DNA of 64,000 nucleotides from Candidatus Symbiopectobacterium sp. 'North America' (GCF_015762685.1 NZ_PEHF01000026.1:62001-126000), one strand, 5' to 3'. Shown: positions 28,581 to 40,149, counted from the stretch's first letter. Notes: generated by a model not told the origin, from the sequence alone. Numbers and translations are program-made.

Positions 28581-29372
28581 CTACGCATCGGCCAGGCTAC
28601 GTAGCCACACCCGTTGTTGCTGCTTTTGTCGCTGGTGCCGCAGGTGCTGAAAGACTTTCGGCAATGCTTCTTCCCGTGCCAGCGGTGTTTCAGGTCGAAC
28701 CGCTTCACACAGCAACAGATGCCAACCGAGATCGGTCGCCACGGGCTCGCTCAACGCGCCCGGCGGCAGTACAAACAGCACCTGTTCCAGCGGCGCAAAC
28801 AGCAAACCGCGACTGACCCAGCCCAATACACCGCCTTCCATCGCGGTCGGACACTGGGAGTAACGCTCCGCCAGCGCGGCAAAGGTTTCTCCCTCGCGAG
28901 TGAGTTTGTCCCGCAGCGTCAGGATTTGCGCTTTCACCACCGCCTCTTCCCCGTCGTCAGCCGTCAACAGCAGATGGCGCGCCAGCCGCTGTTCCGGACG
29001 GCAAAATCGCTCCGCATGCCGCAGATACCAGTCATCCACTTCCGCGGACGTCGGTTCAGCAGTCAGCGCTGATACCTGCGCCATCTGCCATTCCATCAGG
29101 GTATGATGCAAAATCACCGCCTGCTGATCTACCGCAGAAAACCCGGCTTCGCCAAGCTCAGCCGCTAACGCATCGGTTACGGCAGCGGTCAAGGCGTCAG
29201 AGAGCGTCGGCCGATGTTGCAATGCGGCGTCCTCCATGGCCTGCTCCAAGCGTAACTGCGACGCCAGTTGCCGTTCCAACGCACGCTGGCGCTCAGGAGA
29301 CAATGTGTCAGGTGCCCGGTTCCACAACTTTTGCGCCAGTTGCCACTGGCTGAAGCGCTGCCAGGCTAACAT
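28581..29372 (-). CDS. nifM: NifM, peptidyl-prolyl isomerase for Fe-protein maturation
   Basis: 263 residues, a cytoplasmic parvulin-type PPIase needed for NifH folding. Helical N-terminus (MLAWQRFSQWQLAQKLWNRA), then the parvulin domain from about residue 130: RLARHLLLTADDGE, FAALAERYSQCPTAMEGGVLGWVSRG, LPPGALSEPVATDLGWHLL. Frame intact and of normal length. Its ATG overlaps the nifZ stop (TGATG), so it is translationally coupled in the nifVWZM group. No damage seen. Confidence 0.93.
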   Translation of the reverse strand: MLAWQRFSQWQLAQKLWNRAPDTLSPERQRALERQLASQLRLEQAMEDAALQHRPTLSDALTAAVTDALAAELGEAGFSAVDQQAVILHHTLMEWQMAQVSALTAEPTSAEVDDWYLRHAERFCRPEQRLARHLLLTADDGEEAVVKAQILTLRDKLTREGETFAALAERYSQCPTAMEGGVLGWVSRGLLFAPLEQVLFVLPPGALSEPVATDLGWHLLLCEAVRPETPLAREEALPKVFQHLRHQRQKQQQRVWLRSLADA

Positions 29373-29815
29373 CAGGATGTCTCCTCACACAGTTCCAGCG
29401 TGCTGGAGGGAACCTGAAACCGGCGTTCACCAAACACTACGGTGTAGCGCTCGCCGCGTTCACCCTGATCGGTCGCCTGAATCTGCCCATGCTGGCCCGC
29501 ACTGACTACCGGCTGGCCGTTTACCGCCAGTGCGTGCAGACAAATGACCCAATCGCCGTATTGAAATTCGCCACGGTGCCAGGGGGCATCTGCGGCGATC
29601 AGTTCCTGTGCGCGACAGCCGACAATCCTGTCCACCTCAAGAAAATGCACCTGATAGATCAGTTGATCCTGTAGAAAGGTGCCCCATTCGCGCACATAGC
29701 CTATGCTGCCACGCCGCACCAGCAGCTCACCGAGTTTTAGACCCGCCACTGTGCCATCATTGCGCAGCGGGCGCACCACGCGCACCGCATCACCAAATTC
29801 GAAGCACGTCATCAT
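29372..29815 (-). CDS. nifZ: NifZ, MoFe-protein P-cluster maturation factor
   Basis: 147 residues matching Klebsiella NifZ: VRVVRPLRNDGTVAG, LLVRRGSIGYVREWGTFLQDQ, YQVHFLEVDRIVGCRAQEL and VVSAGQHGQIQATDQGE. NifZ helps form the second P-cluster of NifDK. Start at the first of two tandem ATGs (29815), which overlaps the nifW stop as ATGATG; the longer open frame upstream lies inside nifW and has no family match. Intact. Confidence 0.92.
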   Translation of the reverse strand: MMTCFEFGDAVRVVRPLRNDGTVAGLKLGELLVRRGSIGYVREWGTFLQDQLIYQVHFLEVDRIVGCRAQELIAADAPWHRGEFQYGDWVICLHALAVNGQPVVSAGQHGQIQATDQGERGERYTVVFGERRFQVPSSTLELCEETS

Positions 29816-30069
29816 GATAGCGCTCCCGACCGTTTGCTCTGGTAGCTCTCGGCCAGCAGACGGCGAGCCAGTTGCCAATCGGCATCCGGTGCCAGTTCCA
29901 GCGAATTACGCAGCGGCACCGCTGCCCGCAGGCGGCGATGAAACTCGCTGAGCACCGTCAGGTTGCACGCCTGAAGCTCCTGCGTTTCATAAGGTACGGA
30001 GAAAAACCTGAAAAAAGCCTCGGCGCTATCCAGCGTTTCAACGCCGGGCAGTTGGTAGAACCATTCCAT
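29812..30069 (-). CDS. nifW: NifW, nitrogenase MoFe-protein protection/maturation protein
   Basis: 85 residues, [20 protein letters not shown]... to [13 protein letters not shown], aligned along its length with Klebsiella NifW. NifW binds apo-NifDK and aids maturation or oxygen protection. Start at 30069 follows GGCGGGA; the longer frame upstream belongs to nifV sequence. It overlaps the 3' end of nifV by about 30 bases and the start of nifZ by 4. Intact. Confidence 0.92.
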   Translation of the reverse strand: MEWFYQLPGVETLDSAEAFFRFFSVPYETQELQACNLTVLSEFHRRLRAAVPLRNSLELAPDADWQLARRLLAESYQSKRSGALS

Positions 30070-31206
30070 CGTCCCGCCTCCCCGGTAACAGTGTGCTGTC
30101 GCACAGCGACTGGAACATATCCAGCAATTCATAATCCAGCGGGTTACGCTTGGTACTTTCGGCAAATTCGCGCACGGCGGTTAATAGAGCCGCGGTCTGC
30201 GCCACATCTGGCTGATAACCGAGTCGGGCAAAAATGCCCTCGACGGCCTGCCGTCCTGAGTGCTTACCCAGCACCAACCGATATTCACGCACCAGCAGCG
30301 ACGGTTCAATTTCCTGGTAGCTGCCGCTGTCCTGCAACAGCGCCGCGACGTGAACCCCGGATTCATGGGTAAACACCTGCTCGCCGACCAGAGGTTGCTG
30401 CTTATCGATCGTACGCTGCGCAGCATTCGCTACCCGTTGGCATAGTGCGGGCAACAGCGAAAAATGGATGCCACTGTCGTATCCCAGACAGCGCTCCAGT
30501 GCCACCGTTTCTAACGCCGCATTTCCCGCGCGCTCGCCAAGCCCTAACACCGAGGTGTTGACATGCGTCGCCCCCGCTTTGACCGCCGCCAGCGTGTTTG
30601 CCGTTGCCATCCCCAAATCGTTGTGGGCGTGCATTTCTATTTGCCCTGCCCAGACTTGTCGCAAGGCGCTGATGCGGGTGAAGGTGGTAAAAGGATCGAG
30701 CACGCCCAGAGTATCGGCGAAGCGCAGGCGCTCCGCGCCAGCAGCGTGGCTAAGGTTTCATCGCTGGCGCGAGAAGCATCCTCACACCCCAGGCAGACGC
30801 GCAACCTCTGCCGACGCGCCAGCTCGATCAATTGGCAAAGCTGCGGCAGCAAGGCATCAAGCGGTTGGCGCAACTTCTGCTGGCGTAACCGATCGGAAGC
30901 CGGAATGGAAATATCCACCCAGTTCATGCCCAAATCAGCACTTTGCTGAATTTCCTGCGCATTCATCCGGCACCAGGTCATCATCACGGTTTCCGGCAAA
31001 CGACGGCGGATCACCGACATGCGCGCCCGCTCATCGCCGCCCATCGCAGGCGTACCGACTTCCAACTCGTTAACGCCGGCCTCCACCAGCGCTTGGGCAA
31101 TCGCCAGCTTCTCACTGGCGCGAAATGCCACGCCGGGGCTTTGCTCCCCATCACGCAACGTGGTGTCATTAATCATGACCGTGCCGTTGAGCGTCATATT
31201 GGCCAT
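30038..31206 (-). pseudogene. nifV: NifV homocitrate synthase, internal deletion/frameshift
   Basis: NifV makes homocitrate, the organic ligand of FeMo-co. The 5' part ([51 protein letters not shown]) is in one frame, the 3' part ([51 protein letters not shown]) in another. The change falls near 30730-30745, between ETLATLLA and RLRFADT; Klebsiella has about six more residues there, so a deletion of 17-20 bases is likely. The catalytic metal HxH and active-site regions survive on separate pieces. Start follows GGGAGAAACC. Confidence 0.9.
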
Positions 31207-31221
31207 GGTTTCTCCCCTGTG

Positions 31222-31961
31222 TCAGCCGTAGGTCGGGGCGAAATCGCCCGCCGTCGCCTGCGGTTTTCCCTGCTGCCAATAGGGTGAGAGTGTGCGCAGC
31301 CGTTCAACGATCGGCGGCAACGCGTCGATCACCCGATCACGGGTATAGCGCGACAGCGAGAAGCTGATGCTGCCGTGGGCCGCGGTGTAAGAATGCTCAT
31401 GGCGCGCATCACATGGGACGGCTCCAGCGAACCCGATGTGCAGGTGCCGCCGCTGGAAGCAGCTATCCCGGCCTAGTTGAGCAACAGCAGGATGGCTTCG
31501 CCTTCAATAAACTCAAAGGCAATATTGAGCGTGTTAGGGGTACGCGGTTGCTCCCCGCCCATCACCATAACGTTTGGGATGATCTGGGCCAACCCGTGTT
31601 GTAAGCGGTCACGTAGCGGGGCAACCGCCGCTGTAATCATGGGCAAGTGCACTTCTGCCAATTCGCAGGCGCTACCCATCCCGACAATACCGGCAATATT
31701 CTCCGTGCCAGCACGACGCCCGCGCTCCTGATGCCCGCCACGCAGCAAGGGGCGGAACCGGGTAGAACGTTTCAGTTAGAGACAGCCAACTCCTTTCGGC
31801 CCATGTATCTTATGCGCCGAACACGAGAGCATGTTGATCTCGCTGCTGGAGAGCACAATCGGGATTTTCCCGACCGCCTGAACCGCATCACAATGAAACA
31901 GCGCACCGTGCTCATGGGCCAGCGCGGCCATCTCAGGCACCGGAAACAGCACCCCGGTTTC
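31222..31961 (-). pseudogene. nifS: NifS cysteine desulfurase, C-terminal 60% only
   Basis: NifS supplies sulfur for nitrogenase Fe-S clusters. Sequence from ETGVLFPVPEMAALAH to the C-terminal SPYWQQGKPQ is recognisable; the N-terminal third is gone, replaced by the effector-like gene in the same frame. The PLP lysine motif SAHKIHGPKG is present. Further hits: TAA 31776-31778 after VGCL (Klebsiella has Tyr), TAG 31473-31475 after ILLLLN (Klebsiella Gln), and a frameshift near 31393 before YTAAHGSISFSLSRYTRD. The active-site Cys loop lies after the second stop. Clearly nonfunctional. Confidence 0.92.
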
Positions 31962-34768
31962 AGGGTTGACCAATGAATAATATTCACCGCGTGAATCCGC
32001 TCCTACTTTTTGTATCGGCACCTTAATTTCTGAATGCGGCAAACGCGCGATTGTGTAGGTTTTAGTTGTTAACGGTAAATTTTCTGCCGTGCGGAAAGAA
32101 GAAATTTTATCCGCTAACGGGACATTATTCTGTTTCATTCTAAGAAAGGACTCCAATTTTCTATCTAAAAACTTATCGCCCTTGCTTAGTAATTCAAACC
32201 CCGGGTCTACGGCTCTCAATGCATTTTTACTTAACCCGAGAAATTCATTTACGTGGGGCAGTTTGATCTCTCGAAGCATTATGGTTCCCGCATCACCCGC
32301 CTTTCCTCGCATTAACGTCCGACTACCGTAGCGTAAGCCTTTTTCCAACCTCGTTCCAAATTTGCCCGCCATGTTTGCGGCCTGCCTTGCGACAGGAATC
32401 AGAGCGATAATATCCATCATACAAGCGGGAACCGCTTGTACTGCATCATTATTGACGATTCCCTCTATACAATCATAAAAAGGGATTATATGTTTGACAA
32501 AACCCCACACTTTTTGCAATTCAGATTTATCATTACCGGAAGCATATAAGTCATGATAGAAATCATCTCTGTGTTTTTTCGATAAATAGTCTATCACAGG
32601 ATGAATGCCGTTATTGGAATTCCCGATTGAAGAACATAGCGTTGTAATGCTAAAATTAAATTTATCTCTGTCGATTACTTGATCTTTCTCAACTACGTAA
32701 TTTTTGGTAAAGCCATTATCGAGAAGTCTGTTATCGATATATTTCCTGATGTTACGATCGACCCGAATAAGTTTATAGGTAAAGGTTGAGTTATTCATTT
32801 TTCTCTTCAAAGCATAAATTCTTTCCTGATTGTTTTTACTTACAGAAAACAGATCGATATCTTTAAATTTAACATATAAATCAGTAACTTGTGTGGATCT
32901 GCGCACACAGGAGACAGGACGATCGGCGCGCATTGAGAACTGCACTGGGTTTATTATGAAATCCGATGACAAAATAAAATCCGCCTCAGTCTTATCAATT
33001 GAGCCAAAAGAAGAGTAAATGATTTTTTCATCGATTTTTTGAAAACTATTTACCACCTCACCAGTCAGTTTTTTATATTCATCATCGAGTTTATCCGGCG
33101 CTTTTTTGCAGGGTTTTACAAAATCATTCAAGTACAATTGCTTGGCTTGATTTTCTTTTTTTTCACGCATTTGTTGCTTAGAGCGTATTCCATCGGCTAA
33201 ATCAGGTAGCCCAGGAAGCTCTGATGTAGGGCAATCAGCAATAATTTTATCCGCCAATTTTCCTTTACTAAGCCAGGTATTGACAGCGGCAGTATACTTC
33301 TCAATTTGCTTAACTAATTCCTGTTGTACAGCCATTACCTCTTTTCGATACTGAATATAATAATCCACAGATGCAACCTGCGATTTGAATGAATGTCCAC
33401 TGGTGCTTAACAATTCATTCTTGTTACTTACTGGAATAAGCAAGGAGGGAAACAAAAAATACCTTATATCATCCAGAACGACGCCTTCGTTTGAAACCAT
33501 ATCCCATAAAGCACTTCCGATTTGCAGCGTTTCTTTAAGAGTGAATTTTGTCAAATCATGCGCTTTATCTAACAGTGCAGACCCTGCATAGAGATCGGCA
33601 AAAACCTGACTTCCAAGTGAAATTTTATCAATATCTTCTTCTGGCCATTTCAGCATGGGGAGCTCTTTTTCCAAATACAAGTACCACATACTATTAAATT
33701 CCCCCCAGCGATCTGTAGGGATATCTTGATAGGTAAGCAGGCCATCGTTAAAGATCTGATTTAATCCTAAAATGTGTTTAAGGCTGCTTACAGTAAAATA
33801 GGAAGGATAATCGTTTAATCTTATTTTACCCGCTACATACTCTCCCTGCTCCATACCGAGAACCTGATGGAAAATCCAGTGACCGATTACTGCCTGAGAA
33901 AATTCGTGAAAAATACTTTCCCTTTTTCGACCACCATAGAGGTCCGTTTCTGTCAAAATGTGTTTAGCAATGTTAATTTCTTTGCTGTCTCGCGTTTTAA
34001 TACTATCAATGCCACCTCCATAGATATATTGAGCCACTGCCGCGATCAAAACCTCTTTTTTTATATTTTTATTGCCTAGTTTTTTATCCAGAAGATTATT
34101 CCTTCTCAAAAAACCGATAGCATCTGATCTTATTTCATATTTATTATCAGAAACTGAATGACTTTTTTCGTTATGCTTGATGTAGGACTCGCTAATAAGA
34201 TTATCGCTTTGTAACGCAGGAGGAATATGTTCAAAATATCCCATATTTTCCGAATGATAATCACCACTCAGTGGATCATTTTCCGGTGGAGCGAGTCTAA
34301 GCGCGCCTGCGGGCTCGTCCTTTGCAGAACTGGGCTGATTCGCTGAATAATTGCGCCACGTTAATGTACCCGCTGTCGCACCCGCCAAAATGCCTGTCCC
34401 CATGAGCCATCTGGCTTTCCCCTTTAGCTTCAAGGACGGCGATGAGATAGGTGCCAGCCTCGCATGACGCTGTTCGGAAATAGCATCTGCTTGCTGTAAT
34501 AATGAATTCCCTATGACACTCACTTGGTTATTTTCTGCTATCTTTTGGGGATTATTACCAGGACATAATGCTGTTAACCAACTCAGCAGGTTATGGCTAA
34601 CGCTGGCGCTCGTTTTTTTAAACGCCTGGAGTCACCATCGGACGGTGAAGTTATTGAAACGAGATGATTGTTAACGGAATGATGCTTACCATATTCCTTT
34701 CTTTCGGTTGCAACATCGGGAGGCAAAGCAGCATTAATTAAGGGAGATGCAGGTGATATTCCTAGCAT
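31776..34768 (-). pseudogene. Large AT-rich effector/toxin-like gene fused in frame to nifS, N-terminal frameshift
   Basis: Not a family I can name with certainty. From 34768 (MLGISPASPLINAALPP) the first 45 codons are Ser/Pro-rich, like a type III secretion signal. A frameshift near 34630-34640 leads to LQAFKKTSASV and a frame open from 34523 (GTG) to 31776 (915 residues). It has one hydrophobic segment (WLMGTGILAGATAGTL, about residues 40-55), a long helical body, and FYDCIEGIVNNDAVQAVPACMMDIIALIPVA, a pattern I associate with large secreted toxin/effector proteins. At GEYYSLVNP the frame enters nifS. Codon and base use are far more AT-rich than the nif genes, indicating transfer. Function unproven. 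Confidence 0.6.
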
Positions 34769-35106
34769 GGTCTATTTTCCTTGTGATTTTATAAAAAAAT
34801 AATAACGCAGGTATTTAAAAATGATTTTCACAACGGGAGCACGTTCTGCTTTTCTAACTCAAATCATGCAAGTAAATAAGTCACGATAACACTCTACTGC
34901 CATCTTCCTCACAGCCAATGAAACAGAGATAATAATTCAACGGGTTAGGTTTATCATTATAACAACGTTTCATGGCGTCATACGCGGTGATAAGCCAGAT
35001 TAGCGTTTTTCGCTGCTGCGAGTGAATCAGCGGGTTTACAGGAAGGGAGGCTTTTACGCTGTTAAACGTTCCCGCTCACGCGGGAACGGCATGATTACCA
35101 CGATAA
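34769..35106. other. Intergenic remnant where nifE/N/X/U would be
   Basis: 338 bp, AT-rich at its left end. No piece of nifE, nifN, nifX or nifU is recognisable. A strong hairpin CGTTCCCGC-TCAC-GCGGGAACG lies at 35067-35088, about 20 bp past the nifY stop; it has only a short T-run on the minus strand, so its role as a terminator for nifHDKTY is uncertain. Confidence 0.5.
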
Positions 35107-35769
35107 CTAAAATACCCGCATCTCAAGCGGGTTAACCTTCTCTAGCCGTTTTGCCAGCCAGGGAGGCAAGCGATCGGCCATCAACGTTTGCAAAGCATCA
35201 CGTTGTGAAGAGATGGTGGTGCCAGGCGGTACTTTCATCGGGTGAATATTGTGGCGAATAATCCGCGCCGCCGCCGGGCCACCAATCGCTTCACAGAACA
35301 GCAGATGGCACCCGGCCAGCAGTTGAGCGCGTACTTCATTGCTTTCCTGCTCCCCCGGTTCGCTGGGATAGCGACGCAACCCATGTAGCCACGAGCCCGT
35401 GCAGTCAAAGGCGTAAATAAAAAACAGGCGGCACTGCCCAAAATGACCGTTGATCGCGATACCATCCTGTGACGAAAATGCCACCAGCAGTTACGGTTCG
35501 CGCCCCGGCAGCGACATAACTGCCAGGTGTGCGGGCATTTCGCCGCGCAGACACGCCATCACCCGCTGCCAGCGGCCCCGGGTCATCACCGCGCGATCTC
35601 CGGGAAAACGCGCCATCAGTTGTGGTTGATCCAGCGACGACAAGTAGGCCAGATCGAGCGAGGCTTCATCCTCATGCGCAATCCAGCGTAACAGTTGCGG
35701 TGAGGAAAATTCCGGCAGGCAATGCATCAGCGCAAACAGCCGCCAGAACAGACGATCATCATCAGACAT
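35107..35769 (-). pseudogene. nifY: NifY, nitrogenase apo-MoFe-protein/cofactor-binding protein, nonsense mutation
   Basis: NifY binds apo-NifDK and FeMo-co during assembly. The 220-codon frame starts MSDDDRLFWRLFALMHCLPE and its C-terminal half is the NifX/NifY cofactor-carrier fold (VAFSSQDGIAINGHFGQCRLFFIYAF). A TAA at 35491-35493 after SLPGREP separates the halves; the frame is continuous across it. The carrier domain could only be made by re-initiation. Lies 13 bp after nifT. Confidence 0.9.
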
Positions 35770-35782
35770 GTTCTCTCCTCAT

Positions 35783-36001
35783 TCATGCCAGGCTGGGGCG
35801 CGAGGCCCGCAGGCTGACAGGAAACTGCGGTTTTTCCGTTTGCGGGTTCACGTAGTAGCGTTTTCCTCCTTCCAACGCCACTTCTCCCCCCCAGCAACCC
35901 TGACTGTCAAACTCTATACCGATCACCCTCGCCTCTAAATCCTGCTTGGCGATATAGCAATACAGTTGTGCGTTGCGCTCACGAAAAATCACTATCGGCA
36001 T
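35783..36001 (-). CDS. nifT: NifT/FixU small nif protein
   Basis: 72 residues: MPIVIFRERNAQLYCYIAK, LEARVIGIEFDSQGCWGG, YYVNPQTEKPQFP. This matches NifT/FixU, a conserved small protein of unknown role that usually follows nifK. GGAGG stands 5 bases before the ATG at 36001, which excludes the longer frame. 73 bp downstream of nifK and intact. Confidence 0.93.
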   Translation of the reverse strand: MPIVIFRERNAQLYCYIAKQDLEARVIGIEFDSQGCWGGEVALEGGKRYYVNPQTEKPQFPVSLRASRPSLA

Positions 36002-36074
36002 AAACACCTCCTCAGTGGCAAGGTGACGGCCCGGACAGTGCCGGGCCGATAAGCGGGCCACGCTGGCCTGGGGA

Positions 36075-37643
36075 TCAACGAACAAGATCGAAGTTATAGT
36101 CGGTCTTGCCAAGCTTCATGGTATCTCTGTCGAGCTTCTCCAGTACCGCATTAACTAACTGAGTAAGAATCGACATAGCCCCTTCATACCCCCAGGTGGT
36201 TTGGCGATGCAGATGATGGCGATCGAAAATAGGGAATTCCAGACGAATCAACGGCACTTCAAACTGCTCTCCCTTCGCCAACGTATCGCGCTGAATGAAT
36301 TTGCCGTAGGAGTTGCCAATCATGAAATCCGGTTTGTTGGTGAACATCAGCGAGCGGAAATGCCACAGATCGCAGTTGATATACACCTCACTCTCCTGCC
36401 CATAAGGCGAAGCGCTCAGCATTTTTTTCATCGCTTTCTGCCAACGTTTATTGGCGTTGTGGCACAGGATGACCGTCTGCTCACAACCCAACTCCAACAG
36501 GAATTGCGTCAAGCCCATCACAAAATCCGGATCGCCGTACAGACCAAAGCGTTTGCCGTGTAGCCAGGTGTGGGAATCCAGCATCATATCCACCAACCTG
36601 CCGCGCTCCAGCGTCAACGCATCACCGACTGGCACGCCGGTCAGTTCACTCACTGCCATCAGTAGTTTGTCCGTCGCATCCAGTCCAATCAGCACAGATA
36701 CCTCGGTAGCCGTTTGATTCCAGTTCTCCTGCACCATTTTCTTGGTTTTTATCAGGTGCCACGGTTGCAACAGCTGCGTATCGATGGCGTTCGGTGCATC
36801 ACGCATCTCTTGCTGGGTCGTCCCGCCTGCGTACATACGGTAGTGACTGTCTGCCGGCGTATCCAGTACCTCTGACGGATCAGACAGGATGGCACACGGT
36901 ACACCCATCTGTTCCATCATGCGTTTCAGTACCCGGTAGTTGCCCAGATAGGTTTCAAATCCGGTAACCAGATTCAGGCGCGCCAGACTGCCGGGCTGAT
37001 AGTTATTGTCTTCACCGCTGGTAAAAGTGCGGGCAAACCCTTCAAACATGTTGTCCCACCCGGTGATATGGCTGCCGATAAAGCTCGGCGTGTGGGCGTA
37101 GGGGATAGGCATTTGCGCGTCGACAAACCCGTCTTTCTTGGCATTGGCAATAAACGCTTGCAGGTCATCGCCAATGACTTCCGCCATACAAGTGGTGGAA
37201 ACGGCGATCATCTCCGGTTTGTAGAGTGCGCTGGCGTTCTGCAAACCGGCATTCATGTTGTTGTTCCCACCAAACACAGCGGCGTCTTCCGTCATGGAGT
37301 CAGAAACATAGGCGAGGGGCTCCTTGAAATGACGGTTAAAATAGGTGCGGAAGTAGGCAACACACCCCTGAGAGCCGTGTACATAGGGCAAGGTGTTGGC
37401 AAAACCCAGCGCGCACAATACCGAGCCCAACGGCTGGCACGCTTTCGCCGGATCAATGTTCAGCGCTTCTCGCTTAAAGTTAAGTTCCTGGTACTCCGGC
37501 GTGGTAGTCCACTCGAAGACTTCACGCACGCGCTGCTCGTCATGCGCCTCTTCCATTGGGCGTTTCTTGTGAAACAGCGCCTGGTATTCATCCTGCTCAA
37601 ACAACGGAAAGCAGGCATGGGTTTTTTCAGCAGTTTGACTCAT
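36075..37643 (-). CDS. nifK: NifK, MoFe-protein beta subunit
   Basis: 522 residues, beta subunit of dinitrogenase, colinear with Klebsiella NifK. P-cluster ligands are present in ACQPLG, HGSQGCVAYFR and STTCMAEVIGDD. Start at MSQTAEKTHACF (37643) follows GGAGGAG; seven codons upstream of it are not conserved. One oddity: the conserved LIRLGFPIFDRHH reads LIRLEFPIFDRHH (Gly to Glu, 36237-36239) next to the interface-rich DRHHLHRQTT segment. Middle gene of nifHDKTY. The frame is intact. Confidence 0.95.
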   Translation of the reverse strand: MSQTAEKTHACFPLFEQDEYQALFHKKRPMEEAHDEQRVREVFEWTTTPEYQELNFKREALNIDPAKACQPLGSVLCALGFANTLPYVHGSQGCVAYFRTYFNRHFKEPLAYVSDSMTEDAAVFGGNNNMNAGLQNASALYKPEMIAVSTTCMAEVIGDDLQAFIANAKKDGFVDAQMPIPYAHTPSFIGSHITGWDNMFEGFARTFTSGEDNNYQPGSLARLNLVTGFETYLGNYRVLKRMMEQMGVPCAILSDPSEVLDTPADSHYRMYAGGTTQQEMRDAPNAIDTQLLQPWHLIKTKKMVQENWNQTATEVSVLIGLDATDKLLMAVSELTGVPVGDALTLERGRLVDMMLDSHTWLHGKRFGLYGDPDFVMGLTQFLLELGCEQTVILCHNANKRWQKAMKKMLSASPYGQESEVYINCDLWHFRSLMFTNKPDFMIGNSYGKFIQRDTLAKGEQFEVPLIRLEFPIFDRHHLHRQTTWGYEGAMSILTQLVNAVLEKLDRDTMKLGKTDYNFDLVR

Positions 37644-37698
37644 GGTGTACTCCTCCCGCGCCACAAATCGGTGAACAAACGGGATATCAGGATAAGGG

Positions 37699-39147
37699 TT
37701 AGGCCGATTTCAGCCACGGAGCCGTCAGTTCACGCCAATTGGGGTTATTGAGCGTCATGTCCATGTCACGGGCAAAAATGGCGAAACCGTCATAGCCGTG
37801 GTACGGACCGGAATAATCCCAGGAGTGCATCTGGCGGAAAGGCACACCCATCTTTTGAAAGATGTACTTTTCCTTAATGCCGGAACCGATCAAATCAGGT
37901 TTCAGCGCCTTGACGAATGCTTCCAGCTCATAGCTGCTGGCATCATCAAACAGCAGCGTGCCTTCTTTCAGATCCGGCAGCGTGCGGTCGTAGTCGTCGT
38001 TGTGGCCGAATTCATAACCGGTACCAATAATCTCCATACCGAGATCTTTATAAGCACCGATGATGTGACGTGGACGTAATCCCCCGAGATACAGCAGTAC
38101 CCGGCGACCTTCCAAACGCGGACGGTACTTGGAGATAATCGCCTCCGTTTGCGCCTGATAGCAGGCGATTACGGCTTCGGCGTTTTGCTTGATGGTGTCA
38201 TCAAACTGCCCGGCGATTTTTCGCAGCGATTCTGCAATCTTGGTCGGGCCAAAGAAGTTGTATTCCATCCAGGGAATGCCGTGCTTCTCTTCCATATGCC
38301 GCGAGATATAGTTCATCGAGCGGTAACAGTGCACCAGATTCAATTTCACGTTAGGGGTGTTTTCCATCTCCACCAGCGTGCCGTCGCCGGACCACTGTGC
38401 TACCACACGCAACCCCATCTCTTCGAGCAGAATACGCGACGCCCAGGCGTCACCGCCGATGTTGTAGTCCCCGATAATCGCCACGTAATAAGGCGTAGAC
38501 TCAAAGGGTTTACCTTCACGGTTATCCAGCACCCAATCACGGATCACGTCGTTGGCAATGTGGTGACCGAGAGATTGCGATACGCCGCGGAACCCTTCGC
38601 AGCGCACCGGTACCACCGGTTTACCAATCGCTTTACGGCTGGCATTGGCCACCGCTTCGATATCATCGCCTATCAACCCCACCGGACACTCGGACTGGAC
38701 GGAGATCCCTTTACTGAGCGGGAACAACATTTCCAGCTCTTCAATCAGTTTGGTGAGTTTCTTGTCACCGCCAAACACGATGTCCTTTTCCTGAAAATCC
38801 GAGGTAAAGTTCAGCGTGCCAAAGCTGTTTACACCGCTGACACCGGTGTAATAGTTACGGCGTCCTGCACGGGAGTACTGGCCGCAGCCAATCGGGCCGT
38901 GTGAGATATGCACCATATCCTTGATCGGTCCAAACACTACCCCTTTGGAGCCGGCGTAGGCGCAGCCGCGTACCGTCATCACCCCCGGTTGCGATTTACG
39001 GTTTGATACCAGGCATTTCCCCACGCTCTCCTGCGCCGGGTCGGTAACCATCATGTGTTTTTGGCGCTCTTTGCGCGTTTTTTCAGGGAAAACTTCCAGC
39101 ACTTCCTGGATGATCGCCTGATTGCGTTCACGGGTTGCGTTTGTCAT
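37699..39147 (-). CDS. nifD: NifD, MoFe-protein alpha subunit
   Basis: 482 residues, alpha subunit of dinitrogenase. The FeMo-co ligands Cys ([11 protein letters not shown]) and His ([19 protein letters not shown]) are intact, as are the P-cluster regions [21 protein letters not shown] and [13 protein letters not shown] conserved Asp in [14 protein letters not shown] reads Tyr (PYYVAIIG, 38485-38487). Length and termini match Klebsiella. Second gene of nifHDKTY, 57 bp after nifH. Frame intact. Confidence 0.95.
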   Translation of the reverse strand: MTNATRERNQAIIQEVLEVFPEKTRKERQKHMMVTDPAQESVGKCLVSNRKSQPGVMTVRGCAYAGSKGVVFGPIKDMVHISHGPIGCGQYSRAGRRNYYTGVSGVNSFGTLNFTSDFQEKDIVFGGDKKLTKLIEELEMLFPLSKGISVQSECPVGLIGDDIEAVANASRKAIGKPVVPVRCEGFRGVSQSLGHHIANDVIRDWVLDNREGKPFESTPYYVAIIGDYNIGGDAWASRILLEEMGLRVVAQWSGDGTLVEMENTPNVKLNLVHCYRSMNYISRHMEEKHGIPWMEYNFFGPTKIAESLRKIAGQFDDTIKQNAEAVIACYQAQTEAIISKYRPRLEGRRVLLYLGGLRPRHIIGAYKDLGMEIIGTGYEFGHNDDYDRTLPDLKEGTLLFDDASSYELEAFVKALKPDLIGSGIKEKYIFQKMGVPFRQMHSWDYSGPYHGYDGFAIFARDMDMTLNNPNWRELTAPWLKSA

Positions 39148-39204
39148 TTCACTGTTCCTTCTGCATCAGGGCCCCCACGGGCGGGGGCTGACGCCGTTGA
39201 GCGA

Positions 39205-40107
<903 letters not shown>

Positions 40108-40149
40108 TTAGAGGCGTGTGGTACGCCGAAGGTGTTGCATTCCCCTTGT

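Noticed and set aside
31776..35107. Insertion sequence or phage as the source of the AT-rich gene
   Set aside because: No transposase, integrase, inverted terminal repeats or target duplication is visible at either boundary.
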